Positions 8,549 through 17,854 of a DNA stretch of 64,000 bases are shown in pieces. How positions within the stretch are numbered: the stretch's first letter is position 1; the number at the start of each line of letters is the position of its first letter. The DNA is from an uncultured Lachnospiraceae bacterium (GTDB taxonomy: Bacteria > Bacillota > Clostridia > Lachnospirales > Lachnospiraceae): NCBI GenBank assembly GCA_947089905.1, contig CAMUMG010000007.1:1-64000 (forward strand), written 5' to 3'. The notes beneath the pieces were generated by a model. That model worked only from the letters and a program-made list of their open reading frames with translations, had not been told where the DNA came from and made no database searches. Both the position numbers and the translations under genes were made by a program.

Positions 8549-9234
8549 TTTCTCTCGCCTCCCATCCACTGATACCCGATTCCGTAAATCGTTTTGATAT
8601 AAGTATCGCCATCCGCCTCAATCTTGCCCCGGATACGGCTGATGGAGGTTGTCAGTGTGTGTTCGTCCACATAGTTTTCATCCGCATCCCACAGCCGCTC
8701 CAGAAGGCGCTGCCTGGTCAGGATCTGTTTGGGGTTTTTGCAGAACAGGTACAGCATCTTATATTCCATGGGAGAAAGGGTAAGAGGCTTCCCATTCAAC
8801 GAAGCTGTCTGTTCTGAAAAGTCCAGGAATAGCCTGCCGTCATCATAGAAATCCTTTGCCAACCCCCTGTGTTCCAGCATAGCGAACATGGCCCGTATTT
8901 TCCGTAACAAGGCTCCAATGGAAAAAGGCTTGGTGATATAATCCACTGCCCCGACTTCATACCCCCGGATCTGGTCGCTCTCCTGGTCGTTGGCAGTCAG
9001 GAAAATCACCAGCGTGTCAGGGTTCTCCAGCTTTATGAGCCTGCACAGGTCATAGCCGCTGCCATCTGGCAGGTTAATATCCAAAAGTATCAGGTCATAT
9101 TCCGTCTGCGTCAATAACTTGGTGGCTGTGCCAGCATTCAGAGCTGATACGGTATCATAACCCTCAGAAATCAGGTTATAAGTCAGCGTTTTATTTAAAA
9201 GGCCGTCATCCTCTACCAGCAAAATCTTTTTCAT
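8545..9234 (-). CDS. OmpR-family response regulator
   Basis: A 229-residue regulator. The start is taken at MKKILLVEDDG, eight bases behind AAAGGAG; the longer open frame has no ribosome site. The receiver has the acidic pocket EDD and phospho-aspartate in LILLDINLPDG, with the conserved lysine in YITKPFS. The winged-helix domain (about 130-228) has LTLSPMEYKMLYL and the RGKIE wing region. It is coupled to the kinase downstream and probably controls the neighbouring ABC exporter through the direct repeat before the ATPase gene. Confidence 0.93.
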   Translation of the reverse strand: MKKILLVEDDGLLNKTLTYNLISEGYDTVSALNAGTATKLLTQTEYDLILLDINLPDGSGYDLCRLIKLENPDTLVIFLTANDQESDQIRGYEVGAVDYITKPFSIGALLRKIRAMFAMLEHRGLAKDFYDDGRLFLDFSEQTASLNGKPLTLSPMEYKMLYLFCKNPKQILTRQRLLERLWDADENYVDEHTLTTSISRIRGKIEADGDTYIKTIYGIGYQWMGGERK

Positions 9235-9754
9235 GTCCACACTCCTTTGCTTTTTTACATAGTACAAGCCTGGTAATAATCCCTGCTGACGCCATAAATG
9301 ACATCATAAAGACAATCTGCGATTTCTCCGGGTCAAACAGATACGCACATGGTAGACTGATGTCGCCTGCCAACAGTGTAGCACTCATTCCGATAGATTC
9401 GTACAGTAATAGCGAGTGAAACGTTATATCCATACCGAAACAGACAATGACGGCGCAGGGAACCAACGCTGTTAGCATTCCCAATACGGCAAGTAGGATA
9501 TATAACAAAAACTTCTCACCAATAATCTGGTTCCTCGATACTGGCATAGTAATGACATTTTTGTTCCATTTGGAAGCTGTGTCACTGGTAATACTGATGA
9601 AGGCTGCTGTTGTGGAAGCAACCGGAGCCAGGACCAGAAGTGCGCTGGTTTCCAGCAAAAAGGATAACCCAAAGCCCAGAACAACCAGGCTGACGATAGT
9701 TACGAGGATATTGCTCCTTGCAATATAGAGATCTTTCACAAAAACGCCTTTCAT
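9206..9754 (-). CDS. ABC-2 type permease, probably truncated remnant
   Basis: A 182-residue membrane protein started at MKGVFVKDLYIARSN behind AAAGGAGG, with about five hydrophobic segments. It resembles the small ABC-2 permeases that pair with bacitracin- or lantibiotic-type ATPases, which usually run to 200 residues or more. The reading frame runs 29 bases into the next regulator gene, and the last dozen residues come from that gene's other frame, so the true C-terminus seems lost. The matching ATPase just upstream is reduced to fragments, so this transporter is very likely dead. Confidence 0.6.
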   Translation of the reverse strand: MKGVFVKDLYIARSNILVTIVSLVVLGFGLSFLLETSALLVLAPVASTTAAFISITSDTASKWNKNVITMPVSRNQIIGEKFLLYILLAVLGMLTALVPCAVIVCFGMDITFHSLLLYESIGMSATLLAGDISLPCAYLFDPEKSQIVFMMSFMASAGIITRLVLCKKAKECGHEKDFAGRG

Positions 9755-9772
9755 CACTTTTCCTCCTTTACA

Positions 9773-9905
9773 TATGGAATGTTCTTCGTCCTGCACGAAA
9801 TCTAAAAGCATATCCAAAATATCATCCCGAACAAAATGCAATGGAGATTGCCAGTTTCATCTTCATTAATTGATTTGACAACATGACAGAAATCGTGCCT
9901 AATGA
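9773..9905 (-). pseudogene. remnant of the ABC ATPase partner
   Basis: Two adjacent fragments in different frames match consecutive parts of a CcmA/YtrB-type ATPase. MKMKLAISIAF corresponds to the end of the signature region. VRDDILDMLLDFVQDEEHSI corresponds to the stretch after Walker B, normally followed by the SSH switch. The Walker B segment that should lie between them is deleted, and both the N-terminal part and everything after HSI are missing. The permease gene follows directly. This is recognition by eye from known family sequences. Confidence 0.65.
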
Positions 9906-9907
9906 AA

Positions 9908-9949
9908 AAGAGAACACCTTCTGAAATTTCTCTCAAAAAGTGTTCTCTT
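9908..9949. repeat. 10-bp inverted repeat near the island edge
   Basis: Arms AAGAGAACAC and GTGTTCTCTT are separated by 22 bases. The repeat lies between the ATPase remnant and lysS, about where base composition changes from G+C-rich to A+T-rich. It could be a transcription end or a remnant of an element border. The rest of the gap up to the lysS stop shows no gene I can support. Confidence 0.4.
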
Positions 9950-10076
9950 AACAGCATGTGCTGCATTGCGTATTTGCTTTTCAACTATTCATCCTGCGTC
10001 ATAATCCTTCGTATTTATACGAAAAATTATTGTCAGCTCGAATTTGAAGTGCTTCAAACCCGCATAAACACTGGCT

Positions 10077-11576
10077 TTATTTGTCGAGTGACTTCATCGT
10101 CGGGAATAACAACACATCCCTAATTGCTGCGGAGTCTGTTAATAACATAACTAATCTGTCGATTCCTATTCCTATTCCTCCGGTCGGCGGCATACCATAG
10201 GAGAGTGCGTTTAGGAAATCCTCATCCATAGCATTTGCTTCTTCGTCACCTGCTGCTCTTAAAGCTTCCTGTGCTTCGAATCGTTTGCGTTGGTCAATTG
10301 GATCGTTTAACTCTGAATATGCGTTTGCCATTTCTCTGCATGTAATAAATAATTCAAATCGTTCTACGTAATCTGGGAGATCTGGTTTTCTTTTCGTCAA
10401 TGGAGAAATTTCTACTGGATGATCAATTACAAAGGTTGGCTGTACTAAGTGTTCTTCTACATATTCTTCAAAGAACAGATTAATGATGTCTCCCTTTTTA
10501 TGATGATCTTCAAATGCAATTCCCCGCTCTTTTGCCAGACTTTTTGCTTGCTCTTCTGTTGTAATAGTATGAAAATCAATTCCAGTATATTTTTTGATTG
10601 CATCTACCATACTAATCCGTTCAAATGGCTTTCCAAGATCAATTTCTGTCTCTTCATAAGTAATCTTTGTACTACCGCATACCTTTTGAGCAAGAGTACG
10701 AAACATCTCTTCTGTTAAATCCATCATTCCATGATAATCGGTATATGCCTGATAGAGTTCCAATAATGTAAATTCTGGATTATGTCTTACAGATAACCCT
10801 TCGTTTCGAAATACTCTTCCAATTTCATAAACTCTTTCTAATCCTCCGACAATCAAACGCTTTAAATATAGTTCCAGTGAGATTCGAAGATTAATATCCA
10901 TATCTAAAGAATTGTGGTGAGTTTGAAATGGTCTTGCTGCTGCACCACCTGCATTTGCCACTAAAACAGGTGTTTCTACTTCCATAAAATCTTTTCCATC
11001 TAAAAAGTTGCGGATTTCACGAAGAATCATAGAACGCTTTATAAAGGTTTCCTTGACTTCTGGATTCATCATAAGATCTAAGTATCTTTGACGGTATCTG
11101 GCATCTGTATCTGTCAGACCATGAAATTTTTCTGGAAGAACGTTTAAGCATTTTGACAATAGAACAATTTCACTTGCATGAATAGAAATTTCTCCTGCTT
11201 TGGTCTGAAATACAGTTCCTTTAATTCCTATTATGTCACCTACATCCATCATCTTTTTAAATTCAGTATAGGTTTCCTCTCCAATGGCGTCTCTTTGTAC
11301 ATATGCCTGAATGGAACCTAACTTGTCCTGTACATTAATAAACGAAGCTTTTCCCATAACTCGCTTATTCATCATACGACCTGCTACAGATACCTCTTTT
11401 CCTTCCATCTGTTCAAAATTTTCTTTGATTGGTATGGAATGATGGGTTACATCATATGTGGTAATCTGAAACGGATCTTTTCCGGCTGTCTGCAAATCAG
11501 TCAGTTTTTGCTTCTTTACCTGAATAATCTCATTGATTTCCGGTTGATTCTTCTGGTTTGTCCTTTCTTCTGACAC
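10077..11576 (-). CDS. lysS: lysyl-tRNA synthetase, class II
   Basis: A 499-residue LysRS that charges tRNA-Lys. The N-terminal OB-fold anticodon-binding domain (about 55-165, VAGRMMNKR...) precedes the class II core. Motif 2 is seen in [15 protein letters not shown] and motif 3 in [12 protein letters not shown]. The first codon is GTG behind GGAAG. Length is normal for bacteria. It follows greA by 36 bases on the same strand, an arrangement common in Clostridia, and should be transcribed from the promoter before greA. Its 3' end borders the G+C-rich accessory island. Confidence 0.97.
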   Translation of the reverse strand: MSEERTNQKNQPEINEIIQVKKQKLTDLQTAGKDPFQITTYDVTHHSIPIKENFEQMEGKEVSVAGRMMNKRVMGKASFINVQDKLGSIQAYVQRDAIGEETYTEFKKMMDVGDIIGIKGTVFQTKAGEISIHASEIVLLSKCLNVLPEKFHGLTDTDARYRQRYLDLMMNPEVKETFIKRSMILREIRNFLDGKDFMEVETPVLVANAGGAAARPFQTHHNSLDMDINLRISLELYLKRLIVGGLERVYEIGRVFRNEGLSVRHNPEFTLLELYQAYTDYHGMMDLTEEMFRTLAQKVCGSTKITYEETEIDLGKPFERISMVDAIKKYTGIDFHTITTEEQAKSLAKERGIAFEDHHKKGDIINLFFEEYVEEHLVQPTFVIDHPVEISPLTKRKPDLPDYVERFELFITCREMANAYSELNDPIDQRKRFEAQEALRAAGDEEANAMDEDFLNALSYGMPPTGGIGIGIDRLVMLLTDSAAIRDVLLFPTMKSLDK

Positions 11577-11612
11577 GGTAACTCTTCCTTTCCTGTTTCG
11601 TTCTTTCTTGTT

Positions 11613-12095
11613 TTAATTGGAACGTTGAATCTCAAGAATTTTATAGCGAATGATACCTGCTTGAGTTTCTACTTCAATGATCTGATCTTTCTTTGCACCG
11701 ATTAATGCACGTCCTACTGGAGATTCATTTGAAATTTTTCCTTTTAAGCTATTTGCTTCTGTAGAACCGACAATTTTATAATTTAACTCTTCATCATATT
11801 CCATATCGAGTATTTTAACAAAACAGCCAATATTAATGGTATCTAAACCAACCTCATCTTCTACAACAACTTCTGCATTTTTAAGGATTTTATCAATTTC
11901 TTCAATTCTTAACTCAATTTCACGTTGCTCTTCTTTTGCTGCATCATATTCTGCATTTTCAGATAAATCCCCTTGTTCTCTCGCCTCTTTGATTTTCTGG
12001 GCAACTTCTCTTCTGCGGTTTACTTTTAGATTTTGTAACTCTTCTTCTAGCTGTCTGAGCCCTGCATATGTTAAGATATTCTTCTTATCTGCCAT
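11613..12095 (-). CDS. greA: transcription elongation factor GreA
   Basis: A 160-residue GreA, which rescues backtracked RNA polymerase. The N-terminal coiled coil (about 1-77, with LRQLEEELQNLKVNRR and the acidic tip region DLSENAEYDAAKE) is followed by the C-terminal FKBP-like domain (about 83-158, with SNESPVGRALIGAKKD). Length and motifs are standard. It is the first gene of a greA-lysS unit preceded by a consensus promoter. Confidence 0.97.
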   Translation of the reverse strand: MADKKNILTYAGLRQLEEELQNLKVNRRREVAQKIKEAREQGDLSENAEYDAAKEEQREIELRIEEIDKILKNAEVVVEDEVGLDTINIGCFVKILDMEYDEELNYKIVGSTEANSLKGKISNESPVGRALIGAKKDQIIEVETQAGIIRYKILEIQRSN

Positions 12096-12171
12096 GGTTC
12101 ATCCAATCCTCCATCCATTTTTTAACACTTTTATTTCTACTTTTTTGTCTTTTGACCTTAATATTCAAAGT

Positions 12172-12200
12172 ATTATATCGTAACTCTTTCGCATTGTCAA
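12172..12200 (-). promoter_or_regulatory. consensus sigma-A promoter for greA-lysS
   Basis: On the minus strand a perfect TTGACA and a perfect TATAAT are separated by 17 bases, about 75 bases before the greA start. It is divergent from the promoter of the T-box leader. Confidence 0.8.
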
Positions 12201-12296
12201 CCGCACTTGACATGCTTTTTCGCCATTTCTGGAATATTGTATGATATTGTTCTTTCTATTATGCTTTGAACTTTATTGTAAATATATATTTTTTTC

Positions 12297-12325
12297 TTGA
12301 CAAACATACTTTTATACGGTACAAT
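12297..12325 (+). promoter_or_regulatory. sigma-A promoter for the T-box leader
   Basis: TTGACA and TACAAT are separated by 17 bases. Transcription would begin near 12,332, just before the conserved start of T-box stem I. Confidence 0.8.
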
Positions 12326-12339
12326 AACATCGTAAAAAC

Positions 12340-12662
12340 TGATGATGGAGAGTAAGTAGTTATTGTTTTGTGATTACAGAAAGCTGTCGGAGGATGCAAG
12401 ACAGTATTGCAAACTATGATGAATGGACTCCTGAGGGTGACTTGAACTGTTTTTTATGAACATAGTAGGGAAACCGGAGCTGATACTCCGTTAACAACGA
12501 AAGCATATGTTAGTATGCGTAAGAGAGTGTAGGGCAGTCAAATTATTATTTTTAAGGATAAATGACACTAAGCTGCATCACTAAGCCGGGTGGCACCGCA
12601 GGAGTAGATTATAACTCTTGTCCCAGCAAAATTATTTTTGTTGGGATGAGAGTTTTTTTGTT
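12340..12662 (+). promoter_or_regulatory. T-box leader reading tRNA-Trp
   Basis: A complete T-box riboswitch. Stem I carries the AGTA bulge (AGAGTAAGTAG) and a GCTGTCGGAGG distal loop. The specifier loop reads GAA-TGG-ACT, i.e. a Trp codon at 12,424-12,426. The T-box core GGGTGGCACCGCA at 12,588-12,600 contains TGGC, complementary to a GCCA tRNA end as expected for tRNA-Trp with discriminator G. A wobble-containing terminator (arms 12,613-12,631 and 12,636-12,654) runs into seven T residues. Uncharged tRNA-Trp should stabilise the antiterminator and turn on the TrpB-like gene downstream. Confidence 0.93.
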
Positions 12663-12728
12663 TATATTTCTATCCCGACAAATTAAAAGGAAAAACAACA
12701 AAATAGTCGTAGCATGGAGGTAAAAAAA

Positions 12729-14123
12729 ATGACAAATCAAAACAAAGAAATTCCATACAAAATCTTCTTAAATGAAAATGAGATGCCAAAACAGTGGTAT
12801 AATGTTCGTGCTGATATGAAAACAAAGCCTGCACCACTGTTAAATCCAAATACTCTAAAACCAATGACTGCTGAGGAATTGTCTGTCGTATTCTGTGATG
12901 AATTAGTTGCACAGGAATTAAATGCCGATACTGCTTATCTTGATATTCCTCGTGAAATTTTAGATTTTTATAAAATGTATCGCCCTTCTCCATTAGTACG
13001 TGCGTATTGTCTGGAGAAAAAATTAGATACTCCTGCAAAGATCTACTATAAATTCGAAGGTAATAATACCAGTGGTAGCCATAAACTAAATTCGGCTATT
13101 GCTCAGGCTTATTATGCCAAAAATCAAGGACTAAAAGGTGTAACCACAGAAACTGGAGCAGGTCAGTGGGGGACAGCTCTTTCTATGGCATGTGCATATT
13201 TAGGATTAGACTGTAAAGTTTTTATGGTAAAATGCTCTTATGAACAAAAACCTTTTAGACGTGAAGTTATGCGTACTTATGGAGCTTCTGTAACACCTTC
13301 TCCATCTAATCTTACTAAGATTGGTCAAAAAATTTTATCTGAGCATCCAGACACGACAGGAAGCCTTGGATGTGCGATCTCTGAGGCAGTAGAAGTCGCT
13401 GTAGGAAGTGAAGGATATCGTTATGTATTAGGAAGTGTACTAAATCAAGTACTTTTGCATCAGTCTATCATTGGTCTGGAAACGAAGGCAGCATTAGATA
13501 AATATAATATCCAGCCGGATATTATTATCGGTTGTGCAGGTGGTGGTTCTAATTTAGGCGGTTTAATTTCTCCATTTATGGGAGAAAAATTGCGTGGTGA
13601 AAAGGATTATCGTTTTATAGCAGTAGAGCCAGCAAGTTGTCCTAGTTTAACCAGAGGTAAATTTGTATATGATTTTTGTGATACTGGTATGGTGACGCCT
13701 CTTGCCAAGATGTACACATTAGGCAGTGGCTTTATTCCATCTGCTAACCATGCAGGAGGTCTTCGTTATCATGGTATGAACTCTGTCCTTTCACAACTTT
13801 ATCATGATGGTTATATAGAAGCTAAAAGTGTAGAACAAACTTCTGTTTTTGAAGCCGCTGAAATGTTTGCTAAAGTAGAGGGGATTTTGCCTGCACCAGA
13901 AAGCAGTCATGCAATTCGTGTAGCGATTGATGAAGCACTAAAATGTAAAGAAGATGGCGAAGAAAAAACCATTGTATTTGGTTTGACTGGTACAGGATAT
14001 TTTGATATGGTTGCTTATGAAAGATATAATAATGGCGAAATGAAAGACTATATTCCTACTGATGCAGATTTAGCCGCCGGTTTTGCAGGAATTCCGAAAT
14101 TTGAAGGTAATGAAATTTTTTAA
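12729..14123 (+). CDS. TrpB-like PLP enzyme (tryptophan synthase beta, TrpB2 type)
   Basis: A 464-residue PLP-dependent enzyme of the long TrpB2 group rather than the 400-residue TrpB1 type. The Schiff-base lysine lies in SGSHKLNSAIA, the substrate loop is TETGAGQWG, and the phosphate-binding loop is CAGGGSNLGG. Start chosen at MTNQNKE, eight bases behind GGAGG; the longer open frame uses an ATG inside the ribosome site. It stands alone behind a Trp T-box, so it is made when tryptophan is short. Established work links this group to indole-to-tryptophan conversion. With no trpA or other trp genes here, indole salvage is a likely role. Confidence 0.9.
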   Translation: MTNQNKEIPYKIFLNENEMPKQWYNVRADMKTKPAPLLNPNTLKPMTAEELSVVFCDELVAQELNADTAYLDIPREILDFYKMYRPSPLVRAYCLEKKLDTPAKIYYKFEGNNTSGSHKLNSAIAQAYYAKNQGLKGVTTETGAGQWGTALSMACAYLGLDCKVFMVKCSYEQKPFRREVMRTYGASVTPSPSNLTKIGQKILSEHPDTTGSLGCAISEAVEVAVGSEGYRYVLGSVLNQVLLHQSIIGLETKAALDKYNIQPDIIIGCAGGGSNLGGLISPFMGEKLRGEKDYRFIAVEPASCPSLTRGKFVYDFCDTGMVTPLAKMYTLGSGFIPSANHAGGLRYHGMNSVLSQLYHDGYIEAKSVEQTSVFEAAEMFAKVEGILPAPESSHAIRVAIDEALKCKEDGEEKTIVFGLTGTGYFDMVAYERYNNGEMKDYIPTDADLAAGFAGIPKFEGNEIF

Positions 14124-14277
14124 AATTATATAGGTTTTTTACGAACTTTTTTTGAAGAAACTCTTTACTATTTTACCGATTAGTGTTAATCTTAAAAGTA
14201 GGTATTTTTATAATACAATATACTAGATGACTATGTGCAAGACATAGTTTCATCATTTTATAAGGAGGATAAAATCA

Positions 14278-17200
14278 ATGGCTAGAAAAATGAAAACCAT
14301 GGACGGAAATACCGCTGCAGCTCATGTGTCCTATGCGTTTACTGACGTAGCGGCAATCTATCCTATCACCCCTTCTTCGCCGATGGCAGACTATACTGAT
14401 ATGTGGGCGACTCAGGGCAGAAAAAACATTTTCGGACATGAGGTAGTTCTTTCCGAAATGCAGTCCGAGGCAGGTGCTGCTGGTGCAGTTCACGGTTCTT
14501 TACAGGCTGGTGCACTCACTACTACCTATACAGCTTCTCAAGGTCTGTTATTAATGATTCCAAATCTTTATAAAATCGCAGGCGAATTACTTCCAGGTGT
14601 GATTGATGTTTCTGCCCGTGCTCTTGCAAGCCATGCGTTATCTATTTTCGGTGATCATTCGGATATCTATGCTTGTCGTCAAACTGGTTTTGCAATGCTT
14701 TGTTCAGGAAATGTTCAAGAAACAATGGATCTTGGTGCAGTTGCTCACTTAACTGCAATTGAAGGTCGTGTTCCGTTTATGCACTTCTTCGATGGTTTCC
14801 GTACTTCTCATGAGATTCAAAAAATTGAAATCTGGGACTATGAAGATTTAAAAGAAATGTGTGATATGGACGCAGTAGAAGCATTTCGTTCCAGAGCTTT
14901 AAATCCAGAACATCCAGTTCAAAGAGGTACTGCTCAAAATCCGGATGTCTTCTTCCAAGCAAGAGAAGCTTCGAATAAGTATTATGATGCTGTTCCGGAA
15001 TTAACTCAAAAATATATGGATAAAGTTAATGCCAAGATAGGAACAGACTATAAGTTATTTAACTATGTTGGTGCAAGTGACGCAGAGCACGTTGTTGTAG
15101 CAATGGGTTCCGCTTGCGATACAATTGAAGAAACTATCAACTATCTCAATGCAAAGGGTGGTAAGTATGGTCTTATTAAAGTTCGTCTTTACCGTCCATT
15201 CTCTGCAAAACATTTATTAGAAGCATTCCCAGATTCTGTAAAGCAGATCACAGTATTAGACAGAACCAAAGAGCCAGGCGCATTAGGCGAACCGCTTTAT
15301 TTGGATGTTGTAGCTGCATTAAAGGATTCTAAATTTACTTCTGTTCCTGTATTTACTGGACGTTATGGCTTAGGTTCAAAAGATACTACTCCAGCACAGA
15401 TTGTTGCTGTTTATCAAAATACAGAAAAGAAGAAGTTTACAATTGGTATCGTAGATGATGTAACAAATCTTTCTCTTGAAACCAAAGAAAATCCAGACAC
15501 TGCTCCAGCAGGAACTACAGCTTGTAAGTTCTGGGGACTTGGTGCAGATGGTACAGTTGGTGCAAATAAAAACTCCATCAAGATCATTGGAGATCATACT
15601 GATAAATATGCTCAGGCTTATTTTGACTATGACTCTAAAAAGTCTGGTGGTGTTACCATTTCCCATTTACGTTTTGGTGATAAGAAGATCCAATCTACGT
15701 ATCTGATCAATAAAGCTGATTTCGTTGCCTGCCATACTCCTGCATATGTTCGCAAGTATGATATGGTTCAGGATTTAAAAGATGGCGGAACATTCTTATT
15801 AAACTGTTCATGGAATATGGAAGAAATTGAACATCATCTTCCAGGACAAGTTAAGAAATATATGGCAGAACATAATATCAAGTTCTATACCATCGACGGA
15901 ATTCAAATCGGAAAAGAAGTTGGTTTAGGTGGAAGAATTAATACCATTTTACAGGCTGCTTTCTTTAAATTGGCAAATATTATTCCTATTGAAGATGCTG
16001 TAAAATATATGAAAGATGCTGCTACTGCTTCTTATTCTAAGAAGGGTGACGACGTTGTTCGTATGAACCATGAAGCTATTGATCGTGGTGTGAATGGTGT
16101 TGTTGAAGTTCAAGTTCCTGAAAGTTGGAAAAATGCTGCTGATGAAGATTTAGCAGAAAAGGCCATTTCTGGTTCTAAGGAAGTTTTAGATTATGTAAAT
16201 TCTATTCAAAATAAGATCAATGCTCAACAAGGAAATAACCTTCCTGTTTCTGCATTTTTAGGACATGAAGATGGTACCGTTCCACTTGGAACAGCCGCTT
16301 ACGAAAAACGTGGTATTGCTATTGATGTTCCAGAATGGATTCCGGAAAATTGTATCCAGTGTAATTTCTGTTCTTATGTATGTCCTCATGCTGTTATTCG
16401 CCCAGTTGCCATGGATGAAACTCAAGCTGCCAATGCTCCAGAAGGTGCTAAGATGGTAGATATGAAGCAGGTAGAGGGCAAGAAATTTGCTGTTTCCATT
16501 TCTGTTCTTGACTGTACAGGATGTGGTTCTTGTGTAACTGTTTGTCCGGGAGTACCAAATAAGGGTAAGGCTCTTTCCCTTGCAAATCTCGAAACACAGT
16601 TAGAATCCCAGAAGATGTTTGATTATGGTGTATCCATTGAAACCCCAGCAGAAGTAGTTGCTAAATTCAAAGAAACTACTGTAAAGGGAAGTCAGTTCAA
16701 ACAACCTCTTCTTGAGTTCTCTGGTGCTTGTGCAGGATGTGGAGAAACTCCTTATGCAAAACTTGTTACTCAGCTTTTCGGAGATCGTATGTTAATTGCC
16801 AATGCTACAGGATGTTCCTCTATCTGGGGTGGTTCTTCTCCTTCTACTCCTTATACAGTAGATAAGACTGGCAGAGGTCCAGCATGGGCAAACTCTTTAT
16901 TTGAGGATAATGCTGAATTTGGTTTTGGTATGCAGCTTGCTCAAAAAGCTCTTCGTTCCCGTTTAATCAGTGCTGCACAAAACTTATCAGAAACTGCAGA
17001 AAATGCAGATGTTAAGGAAGCACTTGCTCAATTCCTTTCTACAAAGGACTCTTCTACTGCAAATGGTCCAGCAACGAGAAAATTAGTTGCTGCATTGGAA
17101 GCTTGCGGATGTGAGAATGAAGATAAGAAGTATCTTTTAAAGAATAAGGACTTTCTTGCTAAGAAGTCACAGTGGATCTTTGGTGGTGACGGCTGGGCAT

Positions 17201-17808
17201 ATGATATTGGATTTGGTGGTGTAGATCACGTTCTTGCTTCTGGTCAGGATGTAAATATATTAGTATTTGATACAGAAGTTTATTCCAATACCGGTGGACA
17301 ATCCTCCAAAGCAACTCCTACTGGTGCAATCGCTCAGTTTGCTGCCGCAGGAAAAGATGTAAAGAAGAAAGATCTTGCAGGAATTGCAATGAGCTATGGA
17401 TATATCTATGTTGCTCAAATTGCTCAGGGTGCTGATTACAATCAGTGTATCAAAGCATTAGTAGAAGCAGAAAGCTATCCAGGTCCATCTCTTGTAATCG
17501 CTTATGCTCCATGTATTAATCATGGAATTAAGGGCGGTATGAAGAATTCACAGACCGAAGAAAAACGTGCTGTAACAGCAGGTTATTGGCATCTGTTCCG
17601 CTTTGATCCTCGCCGTGCAGAAGAAGGCAAGAATCCATTCCAGTTAGACTCTAAAGCTCCAACTACAGATTATAAAGAATTCATCGAAAGTGAAGTTCGT
17701 TATAACCGTCTTTCCAGAAGCAATCCAGAAAGAGCTGCAAAACTCTTTGAGAAAGCAGCAAAGGATGCAAAAGAGAAATACGAAAAACTGGTTAAAATGG
17801 CAGAATAA
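14278..17808 (+). CDS. nifJ: pyruvate:ferredoxin (flavodoxin) oxidoreductase
   Basis: A single-chain PFOR of 1,176 residues, which converts pyruvate and CoA to acetyl-CoA and CO2 with reduced ferredoxin, the core catabolic step of clostridial anaerobes. The N-terminal pyrimidine-binding region begins with DGNTAAAHVSYAFTDVAAIY. Two 4Fe-4S motifs follow: CIQCNFCSYVCP from residue 692 and CTGCGSCVTVC from 746. The cysteines for the proximal cluster start in CAGCGETPY near 818, and the TPP site is GDGWAYDIG near 970. A GGAGG ribosome site lies close before the ATG. Monocistronic, ending in a strong hairpin terminator. Confidence 0.97.
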   Translation: MARKMKTMDGNTAAAHVSYAFTDVAAIYPITPSSPMADYTDMWATQGRKNIFGHEVVLSEMQSEAGAAGAVHGSLQAGALTTTYTASQGLLLMIPNLYKIAGELLPGVIDVSARALASHALSIFGDHSDIYACRQTGFAMLCSGNVQETMDLGAVAHLTAIEGRVPFMHFFDGFRTSHEIQKIEIWDYEDLKEMCDMDAVEAFRSRALNPEHPVQRGTAQNPDVFFQAREASNKYYDAVPELTQKYMDKVNAKIGTDYKLFNYVGASDAEHVVVAMGSACDTIEETINYLNAKGGKYGLIKVRLYRPFSAKHLLEAFPDSVKQITVLDRTKEPGALGEPLYLDVVAALKDSKFTSVPVFTGRYGLGSKDTTPAQIVAVYQNTEKKKFTIGIVDDVTNLSLETKENPDTAPAGTTACKFWGLGADGTVGANKNSIKIIGDHTDKYAQAYFDYDSKKSGGVTISHLRFGDKKIQSTYLINKADFVACHTPAYVRKYDMVQDLKDGGTFLLNCSWNMEEIEHHLPGQVKKYMAEHNIKFYTIDGIQIGKEVGLGGRINTILQAAFFKLANIIPIEDAVKYMKDAATASYSKKGDDVVRMNHEAIDRGVNGVVEVQVPESWKNAADEDLAEKAISGSKEVLDYVNSIQNKINAQQGNNLPVSAFLGHEDGTVPLGTAAYEKRGIAIDVPEWIPENCIQCNFCSYVCPHAVIRPVAMDETQAANAPEGAKMVDMKQVEGKKFAVSISVLDCTGCGSCVTVCPGVPNKGKALSLANLETQLESQKMFDYGVSIETPAEVVAKFKETTVKGSQFKQPLLEFSGACAGCGETPYAKLVTQLFGDRMLIANATGCSSIWGGSSPSTPYTVDKTGRGPAWANSLFEDNAEFGFGMQLAQKALRSRLISAAQNLSETAENADVKEALAQFLSTKDSSTANGPATRKLVAALEACGCENEDKKYLLKNKDFLAKKSQWIFGGDGWAYDIGFGGVDHVLASGQDVNILVFDTEVYSNTGGQSSKATPTGAIAQFAAAGKDVKKKDLAGIAMSYGYIYVAQIAQGADYNQCIKALVEAESYPGPSLVIAYAPCINHGIKGGMKNSQTEEKRAVTAGYWHLFRFDPRRAEEGKNPFQLDSKAPTTDYKEFIESEVRYNRLSRSNPERAAKLFEKAAKDAKEKYEKLVKMAE

Positions 17809-17820
17809 TGAAAGATAAAT

Positions 17821-17852
17821 AAAAAAGAAGGGTAAGAATACCCTTCTTTTTT
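17821..17852. terminator. bidirectional terminator between nifJ and hicB
   Basis: Perfect 14-bp arms (AAAAAAGAAGGGTA and its complement) with an AGAA loop, giving a T-run on both strands. It serves nifJ on the plus strand and hicAB on the minus strand. Confidence 0.9.
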
Positions 17853-17854
17853 AT

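Noticed and set aside
1..10000. Insertion sequence or integrase in the island
   Set aside because: No transposase or integrase frame, and no terminal inverted repeats with target duplications, could be found by reading both strands.
12714..12728. Upstream ATG for the TrpB-like gene
   Set aside because: It overlaps the GGAGG ribosome site; the ATG at 12,729 has correct spacing.
14186..14214. Promoter and Rex-like site before nifJ
   Set aside because: A TATAAT is present, but the -35 is poor and the TGTTAA...TTAA pattern is too degenerate to claim a Rex operator.
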